A stretch of 28,406 bases of DNA. Source: Terana coerulea (lineage: Eukaryota > Basidiomycota > Agaricomycetes > Polyporales > Phanerochaetaceae). Position 1 is the first letter of the stretch. Each line of letters starts with the position of its first letter. Below the pieces are notes generated by a model. It searched no databases. It was not told the DNA's origin and saw only the letters and a program-made list of their open reading frames with translations. This document shows positions 18,604 to 28,406 of the stretch, in pieces. The stretch spans positions 1-28,406 of the forward strand of contig JAKOGH010000710.1 of NCBI GenBank assembly GCA_024811115.1, given 5' to 3'. The translations under genes were made by a program, and so were the position numbers.

Positions 18604-20178
18604 TCAATATTCCTCGTCGTCGGTCATGAACTCTTCTTCGTCCTCGGATCCGGTGAGGGTGCTCAAGTCAACTTTGTAGCGCAAGAGGCCGCCGAGGCCG
18701 CCGAACCCTTTCACGAACTGTGCGCCCTCCTGCGAACGGTCGCTGACAAACTCGAGAGTCGCCCCGAAGTCCTTGTACGTTTCCGCAAGCCAGTCGATAA
18801 GAGGCTCAGGTGGAGCCATTTCCTCCATCTCCAGGCCGGTCGACCTGTCAATAAATTTCTCGCGGTCTTTGGTCTGCTCCTTGTTCGCATAAACCACAAT
18901 TTCCTCTGTTGTCATGGTGAGCACAGCGCAAACTAAAATAGGCAAGCACACTTACCCAGAGCAGCATTAAGGAGAACGTAACGAGTAACGTCCAGATTTT
19001 CCCAGAGTATGAGAGTCTCTACCGCGCCCATTTCAAGCGCTTTGACGGTGTCCTCGACACCAAAACGATATTTGCCGGAGTCCATGCTGATCTCACCGAA
19101 GTACTTCTGGATCAGCTTCTTCTCCTGTACGAACTTCACATTTGACAAAGCATCCGCAGCTAGCTCGACTGCCTATCGGTTTTATGAGCTTGTCGGCTAT
19201 CGAAAGAGCTGCGTGGTCACATACCTGACTAAACCCGCCCTCCCCGCCGTAGCTCACGTCCACGATTTTGATAATCTTCGCGGCCAAACGAGGGTCCAGC
19301 ATAGCGCTCTGGCTGAGCTCCGTTTTGAAATCCGCACTGCCTGCCAAAATGAGGCCGGAGACATTGACCTTGCCGTCCGTGATGAAGTGCTGCACGGCGA
19401 CTTCGGCGACCTTGCGAACATAGTTGTGCCTCTTCTCGTCACGAAGACGCGAGAATCGAAGAGCGGACTGCCCACCGCGATTGTGCTTCTTGGGGAGGTC
19501 GACCGTGAACTTGTGAATGACGGTCCGCACGTTGCCTGTGATGGCGGCGAGTAGCGTTCCGTTGTCGTCCATCACGATGAACCCAAACTTCGAGTCGGAC
19601 TCGAGCAGCTCTTGCAGCGCCTCCGTGTGAAACCTGTTGTCGCACACATACAACGAGCTACCAGCATGTCAGAAGACAATCCGCGAAGAGCTACAGCGTG
19701 ATGTACTGGTTTATTGGCCTGTGGGGTTCAAAATCAAACGCGACTTTCTTTTCTTTACGTTCGTCGGTCATGATAGTGCCAACGAAAATCACCAGCCCAT
19801 TGGGAGGGATCCGATTGTATAGCTTCAGACGCTGCTGTGCACTGGTGATAGCTCCCAGCACCGACTGGCGGTTTACGCGCGACTTGATGTTCGAAGCAGC
19901 TCCGGATTCCTGGGTCAACAAAGCGGAAGTGCGCGCAATTTGCCCCTGTGCAGATGGATGGCTTCAGCTTCTAGAAGCCTGCACAAGATGAATTCTGACA
20001 TACCTTCGACGGAAATAATTAAGCTGATCGTAGAAGTTCCCGCACTATAATATCGAGTCAGACATGCCCATGAAGAGATAGTGATGAATTGTAGTTACCC
20101 TCTCGCCGCGTCCAGACTCTTGATGAGCCTTTGCATCCGCCACATCTGTACGCTCTGGTCCGCAAGGTCTTGGCTCAT
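18604..20178 (-). CDS. SUP45: eukaryotic translation termination factor eRF1
   Basis: Recognises all three stop codons in the ribosomal A site and triggers peptide release with eRF3. Exons (minus strand): 20178-20099, 20044-20004, 19945-19707, 19657-19225, 19172-18956, 18905-18604, with introns of 49-58 nt. The protein is 436 residues, the family length. Stop-recognition motif NIKS is at 19880-19891 and the YxCxxxF motif is seen as YVCDNRF. The catalytic GGQ (19468-19476) sits in [13 protein letters not shown], where most eRF1s have KKHGRGGQ. The acidic C-terminus ([14 protein letters not shown]) is typical for eRF3 binding. An extra A in the run 20013-20015 (T on the coding strand) must be removed to keep frame; this gives IPSK where the family has IPPK. 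An error in the sequence is more likely than a mutation, because eRF1 is essential. Confidence 0.96.
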
Positions 20179-20991
20179 TGTGAGTAAAAGCAGCAAAGTA
20201 CAAGATTCGGTTGGAGTCTTCTTATGAAGTGCAGTGAGGGTTATCGTGGTGCAGTCTAAATCCTGGTGAGCGAGACACCCTTTATATAGACAGCTCCGTA
20301 CAGGTTTGCGCGAGTCAGACTTTCGAGATGAATGCAACGGTTTCCGGCACCGATAATTCACGGCAACCCCTGTCTCGTCATATTCCAGCGGTAATGAGCG
20401 GGTACAGGTGGTACTGCTCAGGAGGGATGGCGACGGGCCCGCCGGATGACACTCAGTGACTCAGGGCGGTGTTGCAATGCAGGTACGTTCTACAGCATGC
20501 AGACTGAGGCAAGACTGAGGGTCATTCTTTGAACATCTAGTCCCAAATGTCAGCGCATATATTAGGACAATTTCCTGCATTGCTTACTTACCTCAAGGAT
20601 TCATATTCAACTTGAAGGACGCGGCTCTTACTTTACCGTAGTGGTGGAGTATTGGCTCATGCCTACCGTGCCATGACAGCGGCACGGCACATGAGAGAAA
20701 TAAGCGGCATTCACAATCGCATGGCATGCAGCTACGTTGACCAGGATCGCCTTGAGTTATGCAGGGCGGCGACGGCAGGAGTATCGAGTTCAAAGAGAAA
20801 CTCCTTCAGTGGATAGGCACTTGATTGCCGCTGTACCTTGATGGACCAATCAGCAGCCAGAATTCAAAATTTACTCATGAACTGGAAGCGCCTAATTGCT
20901 TCATTTCCTTGATCTCTCTTCACCTGCACTCTGCTGCAGCCCTCAATCCCTGGCTTTGTTATCCATATAACTTGCCATAAAATTACGCTTC
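20179..20991. promoter_or_regulatory. divergent promoter region of eRF1 and KRE33
   Basis: 813 bp between two head-to-head translation-related genes. Open frames here are short and unsupported. A TATATAGA-like sequence at about 20282-20289 lies upstream of eRF1. No clear ribosome-biogenesis motif was found by eye. Confidence 0.5.
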
Positions 20992-23900
20992 ATGCGCAAG
21001 CAGCTCGACCCTCGCATACCTATCCTCATCAACAACAATGTCAAGAAGAATCACCGGTCGTTCATAGTGCTCGTAGGAGACAGGGGACGGGACCAGGTAT
21101 GCCATTCTCTCGTGTCGAGTATGGGCGGAAATTGACTGGCGTAGATTGTTAACTTGCACTTCTTGCTATCTCAAGCTCGCGTGTCTGCGCGGCCTTCGGT
21201 GCTCTGGTGTTACAAGAAAGACCTTGGTTTCACGAGGTACGCCGGCCGCAGTATCCTTAGGAGTGCCATGAACTAAGCCTGCGCCTAGTCACCGCAAGAA
21301 ACGAGAAGCGAAAATCAAGCGCGATGTGAAGCGGGGTATTCGAGAGCCGAATGAACAAGACCCGTTCGAGATCTTCATCACCGTGACAGACATTCGCTAT
21401 ACGTGCGTCCATCCATACTTCGCTGGAGAAAGCGTGTGCTCAACCATACCAGATACTACAAAGAGTCGCAGAAGATTCTTGGCAATACGTATGGAATGCT
21501 CGTTCTGCAAGACTTCGAGGCTATCACGCCCAACCTGTTAGCCCGGACTATCGAGACGGTGGAGGGTGGGGGCCTAGTGGTCCTGCTGTTGAAGACGATG
21601 ACATCTCTGCGTCAACTATACGCAATGACCATGGTGCGCCTGATTTCTTCTGCTTGTGGTACTGGAGTTAAGATTCTGCAGGACGTGCACTCAAGATACA
21701 GGACCTCTGCCCACGATACGGTGGTTGCCCGATTCAACGAGCGATTCATCCTTTCGCTAGGTTCTTGCGACGACTGCTTGGTCTTGGACGACGAGCTGAA
21801 CGTGCTGCCGATATCCCGCGGCAAGGACATCAAACCGATAGAAGAAGCGCGGGGGAAGGGCAAGGAAGAGTCTGAACTGAAGGGCCTGAAGGACAGTCTG
21901 GCGGACACCAAACCTATCGGCGAACTGGTGAAGCTTGCGAAGACCGTGGACCAAGCGCAGGCGATCCTGACTTTCGTGGACGCCATCGCGGAGAAGACGC
22001 TGTCCTCGACGGTCACGCTGACCGCCGGCCGTGGTCGCGGCAAGTCCGCCGCGCTTGGGCTAGCTATCGCTGCAGCGATTGCACATGGCTACTCGAATAT
22101 ATTCGTCACCAGTCCGAGCCCGGAGAACTTGAAGACGCTCTTCGACTTCATATTTAAGGGGCTGGACGCGCTTGGCTATGAGGAGCACATGGACTACGAC
22201 ATCGCACAGAGTACCAACCCCGACTTCAACAAGGCTATCGTTCGTGTGAACATTTTCCGTCAGCATCGTCAAACCATCCAAGTACGTACATTTGTCATGC
22301 AATTTGAGCACTGGCTGACTTTCATCCCGACAGTACATACAACCCGAAGATGCCCACGTCCTAGGCCAAGCAGAATTGGTCATCATCGACGAGGCCGCCG
22401 CCATCCCTCTTCCACTGGTCCGCAACCTTATCGGGCCTTACCTCGTCTTCATGGCTTCCACCATCAACGGCTACGAAGGTACCGGTCGCTCACTATCGCT
22501 GAAGCTCATCCAACAACTCCGGGAAAGCACTCGACCGTCCTTGACAAAGGACGCCGCCCCCACCGAGGACGACGCTCCCGCCGCCTCTTCCTCCAAAAAG
22601 GCCATCGCCAAGGCCCTCCAAAAGCGCGCGCACTGCGTGAAATCAAGCTCGAGACCCCGATCCGGTACTCCGCGGGCGACAAGGTCGAGAAGTGGCTGAA
22701 CAGCCTGCTGTGCCTGGACGCGACGGTGCTCCCGAAGGCGGCGCACCAGGGCTGCCCGCACCCGTCCGCGTGCGAGCTCTTCTACGTCTCGCGCGACACG
22801 CTCTTCAGCTTCCACCCGGCCTCGGAGGTGTTCCTGCAGCGCCTGATGGCGCTTTACGTCGCGAGCCACTACAAGAACCAGCCGAACGACCTGCAGCTGC
22901 TGAGCGACGCGCCCGCGCACCACCTGTTCGTGCTCCTGCCGCCGCTCGCGGACGACGCGGCGCACCTGCCCGAGCCGCTCGTCGTGCTGCAGGTCGCGCT
23001 CGAGGGCCGGGTGGGCAAGGACGCGATCATGGAGGGCCTCAGCCGCGGGTACCGCGCGGGCGGGGACATGATCCCCTGGGTCGTCGCGCAGCAGTTCCAG
23101 GAGGGCAAGTTCGCGCTGCTCTCCGGCGCGCGGGTCGTGCGCGTCGCGACGCACCCGGACTACACTAGCGTGAGTGATTCCCTCACCCTCAGAACGGCGC
23201 CCAAGAAGCTGACCTTGAACTGCGATAGATGGGCTACGGCGCGCGTGCGTTGCAGTGCCTGAACGCGTTCTACAGCGGCGAGTACTTTAATCTGAACGAG
23301 GCCGTGGAGGCGGAGCAGGCGTACCCGGACCCGTCGCGCGTGGACGAGTCGGCGACGCTGCTGACGGACCAGCCGACTGTGCGCGCACCGACGGCGATGC
23401 CGCCCCTCCTGCAGCGGCTCAGTGAGCGCAGGCCAGAAACGCTCGACTACCTCGGCGTGTCGTACGGGCTCACGCCCCAGCTCCTTCGGTACGCACCCCA
23501 CCACGCCCTGCGCATGTCTTGACATTGATGTGCTGGACTGCAGATTCTGGAAACGCGCGGGCTACGTGCCGCTGTACCTGCGGCAGACGCAGAGCGAGCT
23601 CACGGGCGAGCACACGTGCGTGATGGTGCGCGGGCTGAACGCGTCCGCGGACGACGAGCTGCAGTGGCTCGGCGAGTTCGCGAAGGACTTCCGGCGGCGG
23701 TTCCTTGCGCTGCTCGCGTTCAAGTTCCGCGAGTTCGGGAGCGTGACGGCGCTGAGCGTGCTCGAGGCGGCGAACGCGGGCGTGAAGCAGCTCGACGTGG
23801 ACCCGGCGCGAGGTATGAGATGCGCTTTCTTACTACGCCAACGCGGTCTCTAACTTTGATTTCGCCATGTGCAGAGTTGACCGCGACGGAGCTCAACTTT

Positions 23901-24741
23901 CATATGTCCCCATTCGACCTGAAGCGCCTCGAGTCGTACGCGAACAACATGCTCGACTACCACGTCATCCTTGACCTCCTGCCCGCCGTCGCGACGTTCT
24001 ACTTCGAGAAGCGGCTCGGCGCCGAGCTCCGGCTGAGCGCGGTGCAGAGCTCGATCCTGCTCGCGCTCGGCCTCCAGCGGAAGACCATCGAGGAAGTCGA
24101 GGTGCGTCTCTTCACCCATCACCGGACACCAATACATGTGGACCGAAGCTGACTGGCAATGGCTGTGGGTTTGCAGGCGGAGCTGCAGCTGCCGGTGAAC
24201 CAGGCGCTCGCGCTGTTCTGCAAGCTCGTGCGCAAGCTGAGCAAGCGGCTGCAGGACGTGCAGAAGGCCGCGATCGAGGCGACGCTCCCGCCGCCCCCGG
24301 CGCAGCGGGCCATCGCGGCACCGCTTGCTGAGGCGGCCGACGGGAAGGCCGTCGCCGCGGCGCTCGCGGACGAGCTGCAGGCGGCGGGCGATGCGGCGAC
24401 GGGAGCGCTGCGGGAAAAACAGCGGCAGATGATCGACTCGCTGGACCTGAGCAGGTGCGTATCTTACTGTTGTCTGGCTAGGTGAAGTCGTAACAGCGTG
24501 CTTATCAGCATGACGGGGGCGTAGGTACGCGATCGACGACGCGGCGGCGGACTGGGGCGCGGCGCAGGCGCAGGTCGCCGTGCTCGCGGGCGGCGGCGCG
24601 GGCACGCAGACGGTCGTCACCGTGAAGAACACGGCGAGCGCCGCGACGGCGGGGCAGAAGCGCAAGGCGGCGGACGCGCCGGCGCCGCGCGACGCCGAGA
24701 GGAAGACCGCGCGGCGCAGCATGAAGAAGGCGAAGCGGTAG
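20992..24741 (+). CDS. KRE33: RNA cytidine acetyltransferase Kre33/NAT10
   Basis: Nucleolar ATP-dependent enzyme that makes N4-acetylcytidine in 18S rRNA and, with an adaptor, in tRNA; needed for small-subunit assembly. Eleven exons: 20992-21096, 21145-21236, 21289-21402, 21453-21633, 21682-22281, 22334-23169, 23229-23488, 23544-23812, 23875-24101, 24177-24454, 24525-24741. The product is 1,059 residues, near yeast Kre33. Landmarks: GRDQIVNLH and WCYKKDLGF at the N-terminus, Walker A GRGRGKS (22027-22047), LVIIDEAAAIPLP, MASTINGYEGTGRSLSLKL, and the GNAT domain with GYGARAL, LGVSYGLTPQLL and FWKRAGYVPLYLRQT. The tail is basic (ERKTARRSMKKAKR). Intron 21634-21681 is 48 nt and in frame, so it is easily missed. 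Exon 6 lacks one base near 22620-22632 (AAAGCGCGCGC), shifting the frame between LQKR and ALREIKLE; a sequencing deletion is the likely cause. Confidence 0.96.
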
Positions 24742-26244
24742 GCTCGGGCGGCGCCACGGTGCATCGGGGCGGTGGGACGGCTGCCGTTTGCGGGGTGGTT
24801 TGCCTCAGGGTTTAGCGGCAGCCCGCCGAGATTGAGTTCGGCATACTAGTACGTACGCGAACTAAATTATCAATGGTTCCCATTCTCTTATATATGGAGT
24901 GGGAAGTCCTCATCCTGTCTGGACGCCTTGTTGCCCACCCATCTCTTGCCTTGTTGCTTTCATAAGCTGGGACATCACTTTGGATGTAATTGCAGATATA
25001 TACGGTTCGCGAGACCGTGATAGCTAGTGTCATTTCGTCTCCTAGTACAGCTGAAATATCCTGTTCGCAGAATGGGCGGAGACGTCCACACGCCGGGGAT
25101 CAGGTAGCGCCCAATCTCGTCCAGCACGGCGTGGATGAAATGGCGGTGCGGCGTGCTCCGACATAACCAGACACCTCAGCGGGAACTTGACAATGGCGCG
25201 CCGACGACGCGCCGTGCAAAGGCGACAGTGAGGGAAATTGTAGGGTACATATGTCAGAAATGCATGCTCACATGCTCTGGAAGCGCACAGTTTCGCGCAC
25301 CACGGCGTGGATGAAATAGCGGCGTGATGTTCCCCACCATAAACAGACATCGCGGCGGCACAGAGACTATTCGGGGACGTCTTTGGATACTGAATATACA
25401 TACACCGCTTTCAGGACTCACAATCTAAGAGACGCACTACATATTTCGTCCACCACTGCGTAGGTAAAATGATGCGCCTACGGAAGCATAGTTCGCTCGA
25501 TCATTATCTAGGCTATGGGTCTCGGATGCAACAGGCTCAGCATATTTGCCCGCGTTACTGTACAGTCTGTACTTGCCAGTAAGTTACTATGTGACGGGAG
25601 ACCAAAGCTGCGGTGTAGAGTGGTGCAAAGGTTGATCCGCAGCGCATTTCCCAAATTGCACTTACTTCCTACTCTATATATATACATGGGTCAACCGTGA
25701 AATGCGCGAGGTACAGGGCAATATATGTCCTGAGTTCCGAATTCCGAGGCTGCAGAAATTATCCTCACTCAAAAGTCTTGAGCAGTCTTGAGCGCCCACG
25801 CTTTGCATGCCCGTGCCGGGCGCGTTCCTGAGAGATCGCAGATCGCGGTGCGAGATCCGGCAGTGTGGGGTCCCCCGCGTGCTGATCGCGGTGGCGGGGC
25901 AAGCGACGGGAGAGACAGTTCCTCCAGAGGGCATCGGCCAGTCAGCGCGCGCCATTTTGTCGGTCGGGCGAGGGGCTGCTTTTCGGCCGAACACACCCTG
26001 CAGCAACTGACCAAAATATGTGAAGGCCCAAGGGCAAACGGCGAGAGCTGGGTCAGACAGAGGGGAACGGGCGGGAGGGGGACGGCTACCCCGCATTTTG
26101 AGCAGTGCTCGGCTGCCTGGGCATCAGAGACGGTATCAAGCGGGCGCGGGGATGCGGGCTTCTGCGAGGGACGGAGGACCCTGCCGCACGCGCCGGCCCA
26201 GATCAGAATTCCCGGTGCTGACGCTCATACGCAAAGGGAGCGAG
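24742..26244. other. long intergenic region
   Basis: About 1.5 kb between KRE33 and the transporter. Apart from a diverged direct repeat (25125-25174 and 25301-25349) nothing is recognised. GC content rises towards the transporter, and the open frames near 25790-26300 lack motifs; they lie in stop-poor promoter DNA. Confidence 0.45.
25125..25349 (+). repeat. diverged direct repeat of about 50 bp
   Basis: CACGGCGTGGATGAAAT begins both copies (25125 and 25301), and both end in a CATAAMCAGACA block (25174 and 25349). The copies are 176 bp apart and roughly four-fifths identical. Confidence 0.6.
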
Positions 26245-26252
26245 TATATAAA
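26245..26252 (+). promoter_or_regulatory. TATA box of the Jen1-type transporter gene
   Basis: TATATAAA, 51 bp before the proposed ATG at 26303, implying a very short 5' leader. It is a canonical element, consistent with a strongly regulated nutrient transporter. Confidence 0.65.
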
Positions 26253-26302
26253 CCGACGTGCGAGGCCACAGCCGAGTCGAGTCCTCCCCCTCAGCGATAG
26301 CG

Positions 26303-28348
26303 ATGGCCCCCACTTCCTCACCTCTCTTGTGCCCCGCAGGGAGCAGCGCCAGGGCGGGCGGCCGCTCCTCCAGGTCCTGCGCTCGCTTACCTGGGTCCAG
26401 TGGGGGCACTTTTGGTCGGGTGCGTGCCCGATGCGAGTCAGATAGGCATGTAAAAGAAAGCTGACGGGGAGGCGCAGGATGGCTGGCGTGGACGTGCGAC
26501 GCGGTCGACTTCTTCAGTGTGTCGCTCAGCGTGACGAACCTCCAGAAGCAGTTCAATCGGGACACCCATGATATCGTGCGTCGCTGCACCTTCTCCTGCA
26601 TGCGCGCGGCGCTGACCCCGCGCAGACGACCGCGATCACGCTCACGCTCCTCCTGCGTTCCGTCGGCGCGGTAATCTTCGGCATCCTCTCCGACCGGTAC
26701 GGCCGCAAGTGGCCGCTTGTCGCGAACCTGCTGCTCGTCGCCGTGCTCGAGCTCGGCGCGGGCTTCGTGCAGACGTTCGAGCAGTTCCTCGGCGTGCGCG
26801 CGCTCTTCGGCATCGCGATGGGCGGCATCTGGGGACTCGCGGCGTCGACGGGGCTGGAGAACCTGCCGGTCGAGGCGCGCGGGCTCGCGAGCGGCGTGCT
26901 GCAGCAGGGCTACGCCGTCGGGTACCTCATCGCCGCCGTCGTCAATCTGTTCCTCGTCCCCGAGGTGTCCGCCTCGTGGCGCGCGCTCTTCTGGACCGCG
27001 GCCGGCATGTCGCTCTTCGCGGCGTTCATCCGGTTCCTGCTCCCCGAGAGCGAGATCTTCCTGCGGGCGAAGGCCGCGCGCGCGAATACTGGGCACTCGA
27101 CGAAGAGCAAGACGCGCGTGTTCTTGCACGAGACGAAGGCGATGCTGAAGAAGCACTGGCTGTTGTGTATTTATGCTGTATTATTGATGACTGGTCAGTC
27201 GCTTCCAAAGGGCTGTGGTGGAGCGCACTGACGGAAAACAGGCTTCAATTTCTTGTCGCACGGATCTCAGGATCTGTACCCTACCTACCTCCAATCCTCC
27301 AAGGGCTTCACTGCCCATGACGCGACCGTGGCGACCATCATCGGCAACTGTGTAAGTTCGGTTTCTACAACCTTGTCAGAGATACATTTTGATTGACTGG
27401 CTTTCTCTAGGGTGCCATTGCGTAAGTTCCATACAATCGGCGCAGCGGGATAAATCACTTATACTCGATTGCAGCGGAGGAACCGTTGCAGGCTTAGTGA
27501 GCCAGTACATCGGACGCCGTCTCACGATTGTGTGAGTGTATCCAGCGGGCATTCTGCCGTGGACGACAGCTGACAAGCCCTACAGCATCTTCGTCTGCCT
27601 CATCGGCGCGTTCATCCCGCTCTGGATCCTCCCGAGCAGCTTCGGCGCGCTCTCGGCCGGCGCGTTCTGCATCCAGTTCGGCGTGCAGGGCGCCTGGGGT
27701 GTCGTACGTCCTGTCTTGCATCCTCGGGCCTCCGTCCGCGCGACTGAGGTTTTTGTTTTTGTTTGGCGGGGGTGTAGATTCCGATTCTGCTCGGCGAGAT
27801 CTCGCCGCCCGCGTTCCGCGCGACGTTCCCGGGCGTCGCGTACCAGGTCGGCAACATGGTCTCGTCCGCGTCCGCACAGATCGAAGCCAGTGCGTCCCCT
27901 ACCTCCATATCTTCCCGCGCAGAGCGCGTGATGTTAACCGTGTTGCATGTAGCGGGGGAGACAACCTGAAGACGACGATCCCGGGAAGGAAGGGCTCGTG
28001 CCGGACTACGCGACCGTGCAGGGCATCCTCATCGGCGTCGTCGCCGCGTTCGTGCTCGTCGTCACCATCATCGGGCCCGAGTGCGTCTTCCCGCGTTTCT
28101 GTCCCCGTTGCGCGCACGCACGCTGACCGGTACGCGCGTTCTAGGAACCACGGCGCGCACTTTGAGAAGCACAAGACGGCGTTCGAGGAGGGCGGCGGGC
28201 GCGACGGGTCGCGGTGCCGGACGCGGGCGCGGAGGCGAATGCGCCCGAGATGCGCGAGCGTGCTGGGGAGAGCGAGGGCGGCTCGCGGCCGGACAGCATC
28301 CGCGTCGACGACGGCGACGAGAAGCGGCCGCCGAGCGAGACCGCGTAG
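26303..28348 (+). CDS. JEN1: Jen1-type monocarboxylate/proton symporter (MFS)
   Basis: Plasma-membrane importer of lactate, pyruvate or related acids in the sialate:H+ symporter branch of the MFS. Ten exons: 26303-26419, 26478-26575, 26626-27193, 27242-27351, 27411-27421, 27475-27531, 27586-27703, 27778-27889, 27953-28080, 28145-28348. The Jen1 signature NXX(S/T)HX(S/T)QDXXXT is perfect as NFLSHGSQDLYPT (after 27242). MFS motif A is GILSDRYGRKW. WLAWTCDAVDFFSVSLSVTN marks helix 1, ENHGAHFEKHKTAFEEG starts the tail. Exon 5 is only 11 nt. The ATG at 26303 (behind a TATA box) leads into the helix-1 frame only if one base is added near 26305-26335. Single-base deletions also fit at 27954-27958 (G run), about 27983-27990 and 28206-28208 (G run). 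With these, all ten phases agree and the protein is 508 residues, a normal length. The exact N-terminus is less sure than the rest. Confidence 0.93.
27411..27421 (+). other. 11-nt microexon of the transporter gene
   Basis: GGTGCCATTGC lies between acceptor TCTCTAG (27410) and donor GTAAGT (27422). It supplies G-A-I-A in the conserved CGAIAGGTVAG stretch of a transmembrane helix, so it must be included for a functional protein. Confidence 0.85.
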
Positions 28349-28406
28349 GCTTGCTCCGGGCGCCGTTTGCCTGAAAACCATGGCGCCTCGCGTGCACGGC
28401 GTGCCT

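Noticed and set aside
22471..23168. Long open frames antisense or shifted over KRE33 exons
   Set aside because: They are shadows of GC-rich coding DNA; the KRE33 frame has the conserved motifs and phased introns.
23850..24764. 304-codon minus-strand open frame
   Set aside because: It covers the last KRE33 exons and introns in antisense, is Arg/Leu-rich and has no domain.
25788..26300. Plus-strand open frames upstream of the transporter as extra N-terminal exons
   Set aside because: They overlap the TATA box region, have no transporter-like sequence, and the 508-residue model is already a normal length.
26203..27156. 317-codon minus-strand open frame over the transporter
   Set aside because: It is antisense to the transporter, whose plus-strand exons carry the Jen1 signature and correct splice sites.
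1..28406. CRISPR arrays, bacterial operons or phage genes
   Set aside because: No regularly spaced short repeats with unique spacers, no ribosome-binding-site-led gene strings; introns and gene families are fungal.

Overview
The window comes from a mushroom-forming basidiomycete (Agaricomycetes, perhaps a polypore; lineage inferred). Pointers are many short introns (48-98 nt), a NACHT-WD40 gene of the type expanded in mushrooms, a tandem pair of the mushroom SKG6-like single-pass membrane family, a Ty1/copia element, and exon-intron genes for conserved eukaryotic proteins (eRF1, Kre33/NAT10, a Jen1-type transporter).

Layout. 1-2470 is gene-free and compositionally patchy: AT-rich, CpG-poor DNA flanks a CpG-dense minisatellite (about 450-1215), followed by a degenerate tRNA-derived Pol III element (1543-1643). 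2775-9196 is a full-length Ty1/copia retrotransposon with two 292-bp LTRs and a broken gag-pol. Its 3' LTR sits 41 bp before the first recognisable exon of a NACHT-WD40 (STAND/NLR-like) gene, 9238-14254. The last intron of that gene carries a 1,248-bp DNA transposon with long terminal inverted repeats (12632-13879), whose interior holds a remnant of a GATA zinc-finger gene. Then come two tandem paralogous membrane-protein genes (15280-16495 and 16876-18176), eRF1 on the minus strand (18604-20178), KRE33/NAT10 on the plus strand (20992-24741, divergent from eRF1), and a Jen1-type monocarboxylate transporter (26303-28348) with a clear TATA box and an 11-nt microexon.

The left half (1-14254) is accessory DNA, with transposons, satellites and an innate-immunity-type gene. 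The right half is ordinary housekeeping DNA.

A caution applies throughout. Once introns are resolved, eRF1 needs one single-base correction, KRE33 one and the transporter four to stay in frame; nearly all lie in short homopolymer or dinucleotide runs. The first two are normally essential genes, so the window very probably contains residual sequencing indels. The frame breaks in the NACHT-WD40 gene and the retrotransposon therefore cannot be taken at face value as pseudogenisation.
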